51,167 nt of DNA from an uncultured Alphaproteobacteria bacterium (GCA_902570265.1 CACFXF010000011.1:1-51167), one strand, 5' to 3'; shown: positions 43,793 through 51,167, numbered from the stretch's first letter. Made by a program: numbers and translations. The notes: generated by a model not told the origin, from the sequence alone.

Positions 43793-45568
43793 CTAAATTT
43801 TTCCTGCGAAATTTAAAATATAAATACCACCTTTTAAAAACAATCCTTTATGTTTTCTGAGTTTAGTAGTGGAAAAATGAGATATAGTGTAATCAAATTT
43901 CTTACAGAGACTTTCAACGTAACTTTTAGAATGAGAGTATCGTCCGGTTTGAAGAAGATGATAGCCACTAACTTCAGTATGTTCTGTAGAGAAAATCAAC
44001 CTTCCTGGTTTTTTATTTCTTATTTTAATTAATCGAAATATTTCAGATAGACTTCCAACATATACAAAGACGTCCAATGCTATATAATAATCAAAATCCA
44101 GAGTCATACAGGATAAATAATCAACTATATCAGCTTGTGTTAATTTATCGTAAACATTTTTTTGCTTAGCGAGTGTCAGCATTTTATTTGAAAGGTCTAT
44201 ACCCTCAAGCTTAGAACAACAATCTTTTATCTCTTGTCCTAATAAGCCAGTACCACAGCCTAAATCTAAAACTGATCCCAATTCCAGGTGATCATTTGAA
44301 TTCGACAAAATATCAACAATTAATTTTGGGGTTCTATATTGTAATTTATCGACAAGTGAGATTTCAAATTTTTTAGCATAGCTATCAAATAAATTTTCAA
44401 CATATTCCATGGGTGCTTTTTTAGTTTTTTTACCAGTTAGGGAAGCTATTATATGCTTCGTGCTCCGATTATAAGGCTCTATTAAAAGAGCTCCTTTATA
44501 GGCCTCTACGGCTTTTTCCAACTTGCCTTGCTCTGTGAGAGCAATGCCCAGGTTATAAAAGGCCTTCGTATAATCTGGCTTGAGTGAGAGAGCTTTGTTA
44601 TAAGCTATGATAGCTTCTTCTAGCTTTTCTTGATCTTTGAGGGCATTGCCTATGTTGTAATAAGCCTCAGCATAGTCAGGTTTGATGGAGAGAGCTTTAT
44701 TGAAAGTCTCTATCGCTTCTTCTAGCTTTTCTTGATCTTTGAGGGCATTGCCCAGATTGTTATAGGCTTCAGCATAGTCAGGCTTGAGAGAGAGAGCTTT
44801 GGTATAAGCCTCTATTGCCTCCTCCAGCTTGCCTTGCTCTTTGAGAGCAATACCTATGTTGTTATAGGCCTCAGCAATGTCAGGCTTGAGTGAGAGTGCT
44901 TTATTGTAAGCCTCTATCGCCTCCTCAAGCTTTCCTTGATTCTTGAGAGTATTACCCATGTTGTTATAAGCTTCAGCAAAATCAGGTTTAATACCTATAG
45001 CATTTTGAAAAGCAAGAACTGCTTCATCTAATTTCCCTATTTGAGCTGCCGATATTCCCATTAAATTCCAAAGTACTAGACTTTTAGAATATTGTTTTGT
45101 CAGTATTTGAGATTCATTAAAAACTTGTTGCAACTTTTTTTGATTGAATAAGTTTATTAATGAGTTTAGCCGATTAGGGGGGGGATCTTGAAGATTCGAA
45201 CTTCTGAAAGTAGCCGAACCAAGTCTCTTCTCTATTTGTGCAAAGCCATCTCCTTTTATACCTTTACTTTTGGCTTCATTCAAAACTGCTTTTGCATCAG
45301 CCACTCGATTTAACTTAATCAAAGCGTCTATATAACTGAGCCAGAATTGAGCTATGTTTGAGTTGGCTTCTAATGCTGTTTTAAAGAATGGCAGTGCTTC
45401 TTGTACCTTGCCAATACCAACGGCTAGAACCCCCATGTTATGATTGGCATCAGGATGGTTGGGGTTTGCTTTCAGTATTGCTGTATAATAACGATCAGCT
45501 TCTTCAAGCTTACCAGTCTTATGGGCTTCAACACCCTTTATCAATGCTTGATCTATTGTAAGTTCCAT
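43793..45568 (-). CDS. TPR-repeat protein with C-terminal SAM-dependent methyltransferase domain (2)
   Basis: This 591 aa protein has the same plan as the gene at 39722. TPR units cover roughly residues 5-385, then the linker APMEYVENLFDSYAKKFEISL and methyltransferase motif I LDLGCGTGLLGQ near residue 433, followed by EGIDLSNKML and DVFVYVGSLSEIFRLIK. Five consecutive TPR units (about 44500-44990) are nearly identical at DNA level with a 102 bp period, for example TGATCTTTGAGGGCATTGCC recurring at 44631 and 44733. That indicates recent internal duplication. The two methyltransferase domains are clear paralogs, but the TPR parts differ in length. Confidence 0.88.
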   Translation of the reverse strand: MELTIDQALIKGVEAHKTGKLEEADRYYTAILKANPNHPDANHNMGVLAVGIGKVQEALPFFKTALEANSNIAQFWLSYIDALIKLNRVADAKAVLNEAKSKGIKGDGFAQIEKRLGSATFRSSNLQDPPPNRLNSLINLFNQKKLQQVFNESQILTKQYSKSLVLWNLMGISAAQIGKLDEAVLAFQNAIGIKPDFAEAYNNMGNTLKNQGKLEEAIEAYNKALSLKPDIAEAYNNIGIALKEQGKLEEAIEAYTKALSLKPDYAEAYNNLGNALKDQEKLEEAIETFNKALSIKPDYAEAYYNIGNALKDQEKLEEAIIAYNKALSLKPDYTKAFYNLGIALTEQGKLEKAVEAYKGALLIEPYNRSTKHIIASLTGKKTKKAPMEYVENLFDSYAKKFEISLVDKLQYRTPKLIVDILSNSNDHLELGSVLDLGCGTGLLGQEIKDCCSKLEGIDLSNKMLTLAKQKNVYDKLTQADIVDYLSCMTLDFDYYIALDVFVYVGSLSEIFRLIKIRNKKPGRLIFSTEHTEVSGYHLLQTGRYSHSKSYVESLCKKFDYTISHFSTTKLRKHKGLFLKGGIYILNFAGKI

Positions 45569-45726
45569 CAGATTGCTTACTCAAAATAATTTGAGCTTAT
45601 TTATATTCAGATATAAACAGTATTGGAAGCTTTTATATTATAAAGATTGAATAATATATTTTGATATAAAATAATTACTACACTTTATTCCGCCTGTAAG
45701 TTATGAGCCTAGCAAATCCATTAATA

Positions 45727-45903
45727 TTAAATTATTGTATTAAGATCTACGTAGTAGAAGTTTACTTCCTGATCATAAACTACAAATTCCCATTCTGTGT
45801 AATCTTCTACTGTATTAGAAATAGCATTAGCGTAGGTGTAGATGAATAACTTACTAAGAATAGTTACAACGACAATGGCTATAATATATTTCAGATACTT
45901 CAT
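45727..45903 (-). CDS. Predicted 58 aa secreted or membrane-anchored small protein
   Basis: On the minus strand, ATG 45903 opens a 58 aa frame. A hydrophobic segment KYIIAIVVVTILSKLFIYTY ends in ANA, a signal-peptidase-like AxA site. The remaining 31 residues are acidic and aromatic-rich (EDYTEWEFVVYDQEVNFYYVD). A frameshifted relative lies at 48635-48723 behind another copy of the same upstream sequence. It stands in line with two even smaller membrane proteins upstream on the same strand. The ribosome site is not obvious, so confidence is moderate. Confidence 0.5.
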   Translation of the reverse strand: MKYLKYIIAIVVVTILSKLFIYTYANAISNTVEDYTEWEFVVYDQEVNFYYVDLNTII

Positions 45904-45934
45904 AAATAGATTCTAGCATAATCCTGCAACCTGC

Positions 45935-46030
45935 CTAGTAGGGTAATAGAGTATACCCATCTACTCTAGTAAAATAGGCAAATGCTAACAAGCCAATTAT
46001 ACCAAGTATTATTAAAAGAATTTTAATCAT
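45935..46030 (-). CDS. Predicted 31 aa single-span membrane micro-protein
   Basis: ATG 46030 opens a 31 aa frame with a hydrophobic core ILLIILGIIGLLAFAYF and a short polar tail TRVDGYTLLPY. Its start overlaps the end of the preceding 29 aa frame by 8 nt in ATGATTAA, suggesting translational coupling. The tail coding sequence (45935-45960) recurs at 48755-48780 beside the fossil of the 58 aa gene. Confidence 0.4.
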   Translation of the reverse strand: MIKILLIILGIIGLLAFAYFTRVDGYTLLPY

Positions 46031-46112
46031 CCTTTTCTTTTCTGTTAGATGCAAAGTATCCAAATGTTATAAGAATAACTACACCAATCAGTACTAGAAT
46101 CCCTTTAATCAT
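46023..46112 (-). CDS. Predicted 29 aa single-span membrane micro-protein
   Basis: ATG 46112 opens a 29 aa frame. Residues 4-18 are hydrophobic (GILVLIGVVILITFG), followed by a charged tail NRKEKDD that would stay on the cytoplasmic or periplasmic face. It begins with MIK like the overlapping 31 aa frame, and the two could be old duplicates. It is the first of three tiny minus-strand frames between the two large TPR genes. Confidence 0.4.
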   Translation of the reverse strand: MIKGILVLIGVVILITFGYFASNRKEKDD

Positions 46113-46133
46113 CTAAGCACTCTATAAACACTT

Positions 46134-46252
46134 GTCCTATTGCAGTTTAACTGCCAAGCTATAGCAGATGCACCTAATTAACTGAATATCATACCTAAAA
46201 TAACCCCCATTTTAAAGCCCATACAGACTCAAGATTATCTCTAGTGTCTAAA
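46134..46252. repeat. Module E, second copy of an intergenic repeat
   Basis: This stretch matches 43119-43260 with gaps. Shared pieces are AGTTTAACT and AAGCTA (46143-46161), CACCTAATTAACT (46168-46180) and GCCCATACAGACTCAAGA (46217-46234). GACTC and TAGTGTC flank the end, where copy 1 has GACTC and GAGTC. It lies directly downstream of the minus-strand TPR-sulfotransferase gene, so it may act in 3'-end formation there. Confidence 0.6.
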
Positions 46253-46260
46253 ATGATATT

Positions 46261-48549
46261 TTATATTTTCAAAGGTTTTATCATATTGGGATAGGTATTA
46301 AGCTCGTTAAGTGTATTCCAGCGTTCAATTAAACCCGATCTTAGATACAAATATGATCCTGAGCTCATAAACTGCTCAAAACTCATCTTCGTTTTCTCTA
46401 TAATCCCCTTCTCAAAATCAAGCATCTGATCAATCATAGGCCTAACCTTTTGTAGATCCTCTTTGAATTTACCTGTGTTCTCCTCCACATAGCCAAAGCG
46501 CACACTAAACGGATAAAAAAGTGTACGTAGGATAAACTGATCATTTTCACTAAAAATGGAACCGACTTTACGATTTATAGATGTCTTCCCAAATGGATCC
46601 ATGCCATCTTTTGAATAATCCGGACTGCCTGGATCGCCCCACCATTTCTTGCCCTGTGCCGTCATTTCATAAAGGCTTGCAACCTCTTCAATACCCATCC
46701 AATCACAAAGAGCACGAATGGTCTTCTGAGGGTGCTTCTTTAAATCTTCAAGGCGCACTCCAACAGAGCGCTTTCTTTTATAAACGATATTGTCTATCTC
46801 AAAAAGTAGATTTAAAAGCCGATCTGCTAAATCAAAATAATTGCTAGAAGAAAATGGCTCCCTAATCCAAGATTCGCAGCACTGTATTGGTTCTCGCACC
46901 GCTACTATCCAATTAGCTTCTGGAGTAGACCTTACAAAGTTAAGCTTAGCATGAGTGCCTGGATTATGGATGTGATAGAAGATTAGATCTTTGTTATTTT
47001 GATCGTTTATTGCCTTATCAAATGCAGCATGAACTAATTTAAAAAAGATGAAAGCATCTAACTTATCATAACAAGCCATTAGGCGGTTCAGTTCTGATCG
47101 GAATATTGTTTTATCTACGCTTAAGACTTCGTTCCGTTCACCCCCAACATTCATCATACCTTCTTTTTGGCCAATACTGCTAATATAATTTTTATAAGCA
47201 GTTTCTATTGGAACCGGCGACGAGGCATCAAATAAAACTTCATAGATCGATATGAAACGATCTACCATTTCATCCCATCCAGCAGATATTATCTTTTCCC
47301 AAGTAGAGTTAGCAAAGTACTCACTTAGATAAACACTAGGCAACGTAGAGACTTCTGGATGCCCATCAATAAGGCTGTGAAGTAGTCCCGTTCCACTTCT
47401 TCCAAAGTGAACAAGTGCAACCATTTTATCTGGTAAAGCCTGTATCTGATTATTGATGTTTTTATCAAATGCTGGGTTTTGGATAGATATGTTCTCTGCA
47501 CTTGAAAGGCTTTTTAATGCTTCATCAAAATAATTTCCCTCACTCTCTCGACCACGGTGAAGCCTATACTGCAAAATGCCATATTCAATATTAGTAACCA
47601 CAGATCCGCTGTCCTTCGGACTATATAGATCAAGTGCTTTTTCCAAAGAAATCTTCGTTTTAATTATTTGCAATGGAAAATAAATATTATTCCAAGCATC
47701 AACAAGATCATGGTGGATCGAAAGAGCCTTAGTAAAAGCTTCGATCGCCTCTTCTATTCTGCCCTGATTTTGATAGGCAATACCTAAGTTATTATAGGCA
47801 TCAGCAAAATCCGGTTTTAAGGTTATCGCTTTATTATAACTTTTTTCAGACTCTAGGTGGTTCCCCAAATCTTTAAAAATGCTACCTAAGTTATAATAAG
47901 CTTCTGAGTAATCAGATTTTAATTGTATTGCCTTTTTAAAATTTAAAATAGCACTGTTAAATTTAGCTTTATTTTGAAAAAATATTCCCAAATTATAATA
48001 AGCTTCAGCAAAATCCGGTCTAATTTCAATTGCTTTTCTAAAACTTGCCCTAGCTTCATCAAATTTCTTCTCAAGAAATAAGATTTCACCCAAATTATTA
48101 TAAGAACCTGAATGATTAGGATTAATTTTTATAGCATTTTTATAACACTTAATAGCCTCTTTATGATTATTTTTTTCTTTTAAAGACATGCCTAAATTAC
48201 AATAAGCATCTGCAAAATTAGGATTAATTTTTAGAGCTTTTCTGTAATATATTATTGCATCTTTAAAATTACTATTATGATGATATGCAATACCTAAATT
48301 ATTAAGGTAATCAGGATTATTTGGACTGAGTAAGACCACTTTTTTAAAATATATGACAGAATTTTTAAATTTGTTTAGTGCTAAATTGGTAGCTCCTAAT
48401 ATATTTAGAATAATTGGTTGGTAATGATAAGTAGTTTTCAAAATTTTCTCTTGAGCAATAATTTGAGAAAATTTTCCATTCTGATAAAGCAATAACAAAT
48501 TCTTTATAATTTCTTCATGATCTTTTGTTTGATTTATTTTTTTCTGCAT
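46261..48549 (-). CDS. TPR-repeat protein with C-terminal sulfotransferase domain
   Basis: This 762 aa protein has about eight or nine tetratricopeptide repeats (residues about 15-300) and then a sulfotransferase domain. The PAPS-binding P-loop is LVHFGRSGTGLLHSLIDGHPEVSTLPS at about residue 375. The second PAPS region is probably ANWIVAVREPIQCCESW. The C-terminal part contains RVRLEDLKKHPQKT-like elements (VRLEDLKKHPQ). It should transfer sulfate to a carbohydrate or tyrosine on a partner chosen by the TPR part. It forms a set with the two TPR-methyltransferases. Confidence 0.85.
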   Translation of the reverse strand: MQKKINQTKDHEEIIKNLLLLYQNGKFSQIIAQEKILKTTYHYQPIILNILGATNLALNKFKNSVIYFKKVVLLSPNNPDYLNNLGIAYHHNSNFKDAIIYYRKALKINPNFADAYCNLGMSLKEKNNHKEAIKCYKNAIKINPNHSGSYNNLGEILFLEKKFDEARASFRKAIEIRPDFAEAYYNLGIFFQNKAKFNSAILNFKKAIQLKSDYSEAYYNLGSIFKDLGNHLESEKSYNKAITLKPDFADAYNNLGIAYQNQGRIEEAIEAFTKALSIHHDLVDAWNNIYFPLQIIKTKISLEKALDLYSPKDSGSVVTNIEYGILQYRLHRGRESEGNYFDEALKSLSSAENISIQNPAFDKNINNQIQALPDKMVALVHFGRSGTGLLHSLIDGHPEVSTLPSVYLSEYFANSTWEKIISAGWDEMVDRFISIYEVLFDASSPVPIETAYKNYISSIGQKEGMMNVGGERNEVLSVDKTIFRSELNRLMACYDKLDAFIFFKLVHAAFDKAINDQNNKDLIFYHIHNPGTHAKLNFVRSTPEANWIVAVREPIQCCESWIREPFSSSNYFDLADRLLNLLFEIDNIVYKRKRSVGVRLEDLKKHPQKTIRALCDWMGIEEVASLYEMTAQGKKWWGDPGSPDYSKDGMDPFGKTSINRKVGSIFSENDQFILRTLFYPFSVRFGYVEENTGKFKEDLQKVRPMIDQMLDFEKGIIEKTKMSFEQFMSSGSYLYLRSGLIERWNTLNELNTYPNMIKPLKI

Positions 48550-48634
48550 TAGTACTAATTGGTCAAATTTTACTAGAACTTTTGAGCAAAAAATATGCCA
48601 ATAATTCTAAACCACGTTTAAAAGAAAAATTATT

Positions 48635-48723
48635 TCAATCATGATAATATTCAGCATTAGCATAAACATAGATGAATATCTTACAAGAATAGTAACAACA
48701 AGAATGGCAATAATGTATTTCAT
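48635..48723 (-). pseudogene. Frameshifted fossil of the 58 aa small-protein gene
   Basis: From ATG 48723 the sequence matches the 58 aa gene at 45903 through the hydrophobic segment (MKYIIAILVVTIL). One base is missing at about 48684. Restoring it recovers FIYVYANA, the same AxA end, but a stop follows five codons later. The upstream 30 bp (48751-48780) matches 45931-45960 at 28 of 30 positions, so the whole small-protein module was duplicated before decay. Confidence 0.7.
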
Positions 48724-48780
48724 AGCTAAATACTAGTAAAATACTAAATCCTGCCAAGTAGTGTAATAGAGTATACCCAT

Positions 48781-49205
48781 AACTCATATTATTTTCTAAT
48801 CTATAAAAAAAAGGGTATTTGTTTCATATATTGTTAATTTTTAATGTTATTATAATTCAGAAAAAATTATATAATTTAACAAAATAGTTTCCAAGTACTT
48901 TCCAAGTAGTTGGAAACTTTCTTGGAACGTCCTACTACTAAGTTATTGATTTTATTGACTTAGAAACTACTTGGAAAATCAACTCTTATTGTAAATTATT
49001 GATTTTATTACATATTATTTCCATAGACTACTCCCACTCAATAGTTTTTCTCTTGTAAGTTATTGATTTCATTATATAAAATATTTACTTGGAAACTACT
49101 TGGAAACTAAGTCCAAATTCCTAAGCAATTTCAATAACTTACAACTTACCAATTTTTGAAGAGTCTATCGGTAGTATTAAATTATATAGTTATTATATAA
49201 ATGTT
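48781..49205. repeat. Repeat-rich gene-free region with TTTCCAAGT/ACTTGGAAA motifs
   Basis: No gene is seen in these 425 bp. Sequence from about 48770 to 48925 is repeated at 50870-51022. It carries GTTTCCAAGTACTTTCCAAG then GTTGGAAAC, an inverted arrangement of the same motif (48887-48917). Another TTGGAA follows at 48922, and ACTTGGAAA at 48969. From 49030 module A copy 2 begins, with arms TTGTAAGTTATTGA (49053-49066) and TCAATAACTTACAA (49131-49144) flanking two ACTTGGAAAC repeats 11 bp apart (49087-49107). Confidence 0.75.
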
Positions 49206-49334
49206 ATGAAAACAATCTATTTTATAATGAACTATTTTATTCAACTTTCCTGTATGTTTTTAGGGTGGAATACAGTTAATGATTTTTACCTAAAACCAGT
49301 TAAGATTGAATCAAAGAATAGACCACACCGATAA
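49206..49334 (+). CDS. Predicted 42 aa membrane-anchored small protein (copy 2)
   Basis: This is the second copy of the small ORF at 42066, with the same length and a conserved core IQLSCM and LGWNTVN followed by FYLKPVK. It ends 7 nt before the start of the 152 aa gene, which is absent from copy 1. About half of the codon differences between copies are synonymous. No good ribosome site is visible. Confidence 0.4.
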   Translation: MKTIYFIMNYFIQLSCMFLGWNTVNDFYLKPVKIESKNRPHR

Positions 49335-49341
49335 TTCCCAT

Positions 49342-49800
49342 ATGTTTAGTTGGTTACATTCACCATTTAAAGATGTAAATTCGTTACCTGAAATTAAACT
49401 TACAGATAATGAAGAAATTATATTTTCAAACTACAAGATTAATGCATTTGATGAGGGTCATACAACTTTTAACACAAAACTTGCGTTTTATTACTGCACT
49501 TTGACTAATAAGGCGTTCTACTTTTTAATTCTGAGAAAACTACACCCTGAAGTAAAATTTTTTGCACGTACTACAACGACAATTAAAACGCAAAATTTTG
49601 ATGAAAAGGTGTGGAAAAGAATAAGTTATGAACAATTAGAAATTAAATTTGGTAAAATTTTCCCATACAGATATGTTCAACTAATAGATAAAAAAGATAA
49701 ATTTAATGTAAGGATTCAACTTACAGGATTTTTTAACAAACCAGTAAAACAAATTGAAAAATATATAAATGATGAACTAATGCATCTGGTTACAAAATAA
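49342..49800 (+). CDS. Unknown protein, 152 aa, present in only one module copy
   Basis: I do not recognise this family. The ATG at 49342 is preferred; an upstream TTG at 49306 would overlap the 42 aa ORF. The protein begins MFSWLHSPFKDVNSLPEIKLTDNEEIIFSNYKI. It has alternating strand-like stretches (FNTKLAFYYCTLTNKAFYFLILRKL, RYVQLIDKKDKFNVRIQLTGFF) and a C-terminal helix, and could be a small PH-like beta barrel; that is a guess. It fills exactly the place where module copy 1 has no gene. Confidence 0.65.
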   Translation: MFSWLHSPFKDVNSLPEIKLTDNEEIIFSNYKINAFDEGHTTFNTKLAFYYCTLTNKAFYFLILRKLHPEVKFFARTTTTIKTQNFDEKVWKRISYEQLEIKFGKIFPYRYVQLIDKKDKFNVRIQLTGFFNKPVKQIEKYINDELMHLVTK

Positions 49801-49820
49801 TAACAAAAACTATTTTTTAT

Positions 49821-49862
49821 ATTAGGGAAGTGCAATTAACTCTTCGTCAGTTTTGATGGGGG
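49821..49862 (-). pseudogene. Remnant of the last codons of the 126 aa gene
   Basis: This 42 bp stretch matches 42201-42242 at 40 positions, including the final minus-strand codons PPSK-V/L-TKS and the stop of the 126 aa gene. Immediately after it the sequence jumps to the leader RNA, so the body and promoter side of that gene have been removed from this module copy. Confidence 0.75.
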
Positions 49863-49878
49863 TGTTATGTTTAATATG

Positions 49879-49935
49879 TCCTATGTGATTCACATTTGGT
49901 TTCTGTTTATTGTGAATTGTTGAGCAGACATAGGA
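49879..49935 (+). ncRNA. Structured RNA leader, copy 3
   Basis: Outer stem TCCTATGT (49879) pairs perfectly with ACATAGGA (49928), eight base pairs whose sequence differs from the other copies on both sides. Inner stem GATTCA (49887) pairs with TGAATT (49913) using one G-U pair. The loop is shorter (20 nt) but keeps GGTTTCTGT (49898), and the bulge keeps GAGCAG (49922). It lies 28 nt before the 82 aa gene. Confidence 0.65.
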
Positions 49936-49963
49936 TTTTAAAAATATATAAAGAGAATAACGA

Positions 49964-50212
49964 ATGAAGAACTGGAAATCAGAGTTTCAGATTAACTATC
50001 ACGTCAATTTCCTTATGGAAGATGCTACTATGATAACGAAACACGAGGGTATAGTTATTGAAGCAGAAAATGAGAAACAAGTTCAAGATTTAGTGCAGAG
50101 TTATTTTAAAACCAATCTAGAAAGATTTGTAGAATCTCCAGAAAATATGATTAGTAAAGTCGCAAGACAGGAACTAATTGTAGATAAAATTAAGAAAGTC
50201 TGGAAACATTAG
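49964..50212 (+). CDS. Unknown small protein of the repeat module (82 aa, copy 3)
   Basis: This is the third copy of the leader-associated gene, intact. It keeps MKNWKSEFQINYHVNFLMED, the EAENEKQVQDLVQSYFKTN helix and VARQELIVDKIKKVWKH. Substitutions relative to copy 2 are few and mostly conservative; TNPES has become TNLER. It is followed 15 bp later by the convergent MORN-like gene, whose 3' end also follows the pseudogene copy, so module B and the MORN-like gene once moved or duplicated together. Confidence 0.75.
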   Translation: MKNWKSEFQINYHVNFLMEDATMITKHEGIVIEAENEKQVQDLVQSYFKTNLERFVESPENMISKVARQELIVDKIKKVWKH

Positions 50213-50227
50213 AACAGATTTTAAGGG

Positions 50228-50821
50228 TTAATCTATCTTCTCACCATCTTTCCAAGTCTCAGTTTTTTTTAGAGAACCATCTTGGTTAAAGTTTACCCAA
50301 ACACCATCTTTTTTTCCATCTTTGTAATTGTATTTATATGATAACTGACCATTTTTATGATATTCTTCCCAAAGACCATCCGGGTTATTATCTTTCCAAT
50401 TTCCTTTAGAACTTAACTGACCATTTTTATTATAGTATTCCCAAGTACCATCTTTTCTTCCGTCTTTGAAATTTCCTTTTTCCAATAACTGACCATTTTT
50501 ATAATAAAATTCCCAAAGTCCATCCTCTCGCAGTCCTTCTTTGTAATTTCCTTTTTTTTCTAACTGCCCATTTTCATAATACCATTCGATAAGACCTTTT
50601 GGTTCTCCATCTTTGTAATTTACTTTGTTACGTAAATTACCATTTTCATAATAGGATTCAACTATTCCTGTAAATCGGTATAAAAAATCTAGGGGAGAAA
50701 AAATATTAAACTTTTTATAATAAAAACCATTCTTCTCCTTCAAATCATCAATAGTTACAGTTTCACTCCAAGAAGGAGAGGAAATAAAAAATATAGAAAT
50801 AATTAAAAATAGAACTTTCAT
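50228..50821 (-). CDS. Exported MORN-like (YwqK-type) repeat protein
   Basis: This 197 aa protein has a signal peptide (MKVLFLIISIFFISSPSWSE). It carries about six MORN-variant repeats with the pattern YYENGQLxxKGNxKDGxxDGxWE from residue about 52 to the end. Similar repeat proteins are annotated as YwqK-family or toxin-antitoxin-associated, but function is poorly known. The signal peptide puts it in the periplasm or outside. Its 3' end faces the 82 aa gene, and a fossil of that end lies at 39370-39441. Confidence 0.82.
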   Translation of the reverse strand: MKVLFLIISIFFISSPSWSETVTIDDLKEKNGFYYKKFNIFSPLDFLYRFTGIVESYYENGNLRNKVNYKDGEPKGLIEWYYENGQLEKKGNYKEGLREDGLWEFYYKNGQLLEKGNFKDGRKDGTWEYYNKNGQLSSKGNWKDNNPDGLWEEYHKNGQLSYKYNYKDGKKDGVWVNFNQDGSLKKTETWKDGEKID

Positions 50822-50859
50822 ATCTAAATCATAACATAAGAAACAAAATTTGTTAAATA

Positions 50860-51167
50860 AACTGTCGTTTTAGAGTAGACCCATAACTCTTATTATCTTC
50901 TGATCTATAAAAAAAAGAGGTATTTGTTTCATATATTGTTAATTTTTAATGTTATTATAATTTAGAAAAAATTAAATAATTTAACACAATAGTTTCCAAG
51001 TACTTTCCAAGTAGTTGGAAACTCCAAAATGAACCTAACTAATTGATTGAAAACAACTTTATTTTAAATAGACTGTTCTTTTCAATAGTATCCTTAGTTG
51101 GAAACTTTCTTGGAAACTCCTTCTACTAAGTTATTGATTTTTATAGTACTTGGAAACTACTTGGAAA
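50860..51167. repeat. Repeat block with ACTTGGAAA motifs running to the window edge
   Basis: It starts with AACTGTCGTTTTAGAGTA, which also follows the 83 aa gene at 43087, and then matches 48770-48925. TTTCCAAGT/ACTTGGAAA-type motifs occur at 50992, 51004, 51014, 51097, 51109, 51149 and 51160, together with AAGTTATTGATTTT at 51127. The block is cut by the window edge and probably continues as another module A. Confidence 0.7.

Noticed and set aside
48886-49110. Integron attC sites or a CRISPR array in the TTGGAAAC repeats
   Set aside because: The motifs do not match RYYYAAC/GTTRRRY core sites, there are no regular 30 bp spacers between repeats, and no integrase or cas gene is visible.

Overview
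The window is AT-rich, densely packed bacterial DNA. Most genes are separated by very short gaps, and none of the intact genes I read needs a non-standard code. The gene content points to an alphaproteobacterium with a streamlined, oligotrophic and probably marine lifestyle. The evidence is the four-gene ligase-associated DNA repair set, many ABC importers, kdsA (so a Gram-negative outer membrane) and a bioY biotin importer. This is an inference from gene content; no rRNA or tRNA gene is present to settle the taxonomy.

Region 1 (1-5612) holds the ligase-associated DNA repair set. An exonuclease and an ATP-dependent ligase (cut by the window edge) lie on the minus strand. An Lhr-like helicase and a PdeM-type phosphoesterase lie on the plus strand. 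The two arms diverge from overlapping start codons. Region 2 (5873-15994) is a catabolic and redox stretch: two SDR dehydrogenases, an M20 amidohydrolase, a threonine-dehydratase-like enzyme, a 2OG-Fe(II) oxygenase, and an operon-like run of LeuB-like dehydrogenase, GMC oxidoreductase, aldehyde dehydrogenase and Ldh2-type dehydrogenase. Region 3 (16032-26149) has a BtuCDF/FecCD-type importer, an IlvD-family dehydratase, KdsA, an MsbA-like exporter, an EamA transporter, BioY, a small unknown protein and a cytochrome b561. Region 4 (26253-38452) looks like a nitrogen-compound scavenging cluster. It has two ureohydrolases, a D-threonine-aldolase-like PLP enzyme, a putative winged-helix regulator, a polar amino acid ABC importer, an amidase, an MmgE/PrpD protein and an iron alcohol dehydrogenase. 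A palindromic operator-like site occurs upstream of the importer, and a degenerate copy lies between the amidase and the second ureohydrolase.

Region 5 (about 38450 to the end) is unlike the rest. It is a mosaic of repeated modules around three large TPR proteins, two with a C-terminal methyltransferase and one with a C-terminal sulfotransferase. The modules are: (B) a structured RNA leader followed by an 82-83 aa gene, in three copies, one of them a pseudogene; (A) a 303-305 bp block with palindromic arms, ACTTGGAAAC direct repeats and a 42 aa ORF, in two copies; (C) a MORN-like exported protein plus a fossil of its 3' end; (D) a string of tiny membrane or secreted proteins plus a frameshifted fossil; and (E) an intergenic repeat with a terminator-like hairpin. 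Single genes are present in one copy of a block and cleanly missing from the other, as in a cassette system, but no integrase or transposase is visible.

The strongest candidate for something undescribed is the module B leader, at 38933-38993, 42737-42798 and 49879-49935. Its outer stem changes sequence between copies while staying paired (CCCTGC/GCAGGG, CCCTGT/ACAGGG, TCCTATGT/ACATAGGA). An inner stem GATTCA/TGAATY, a loop motif GTTTCTGT and a bulge motif GAGCAG stay fixed.
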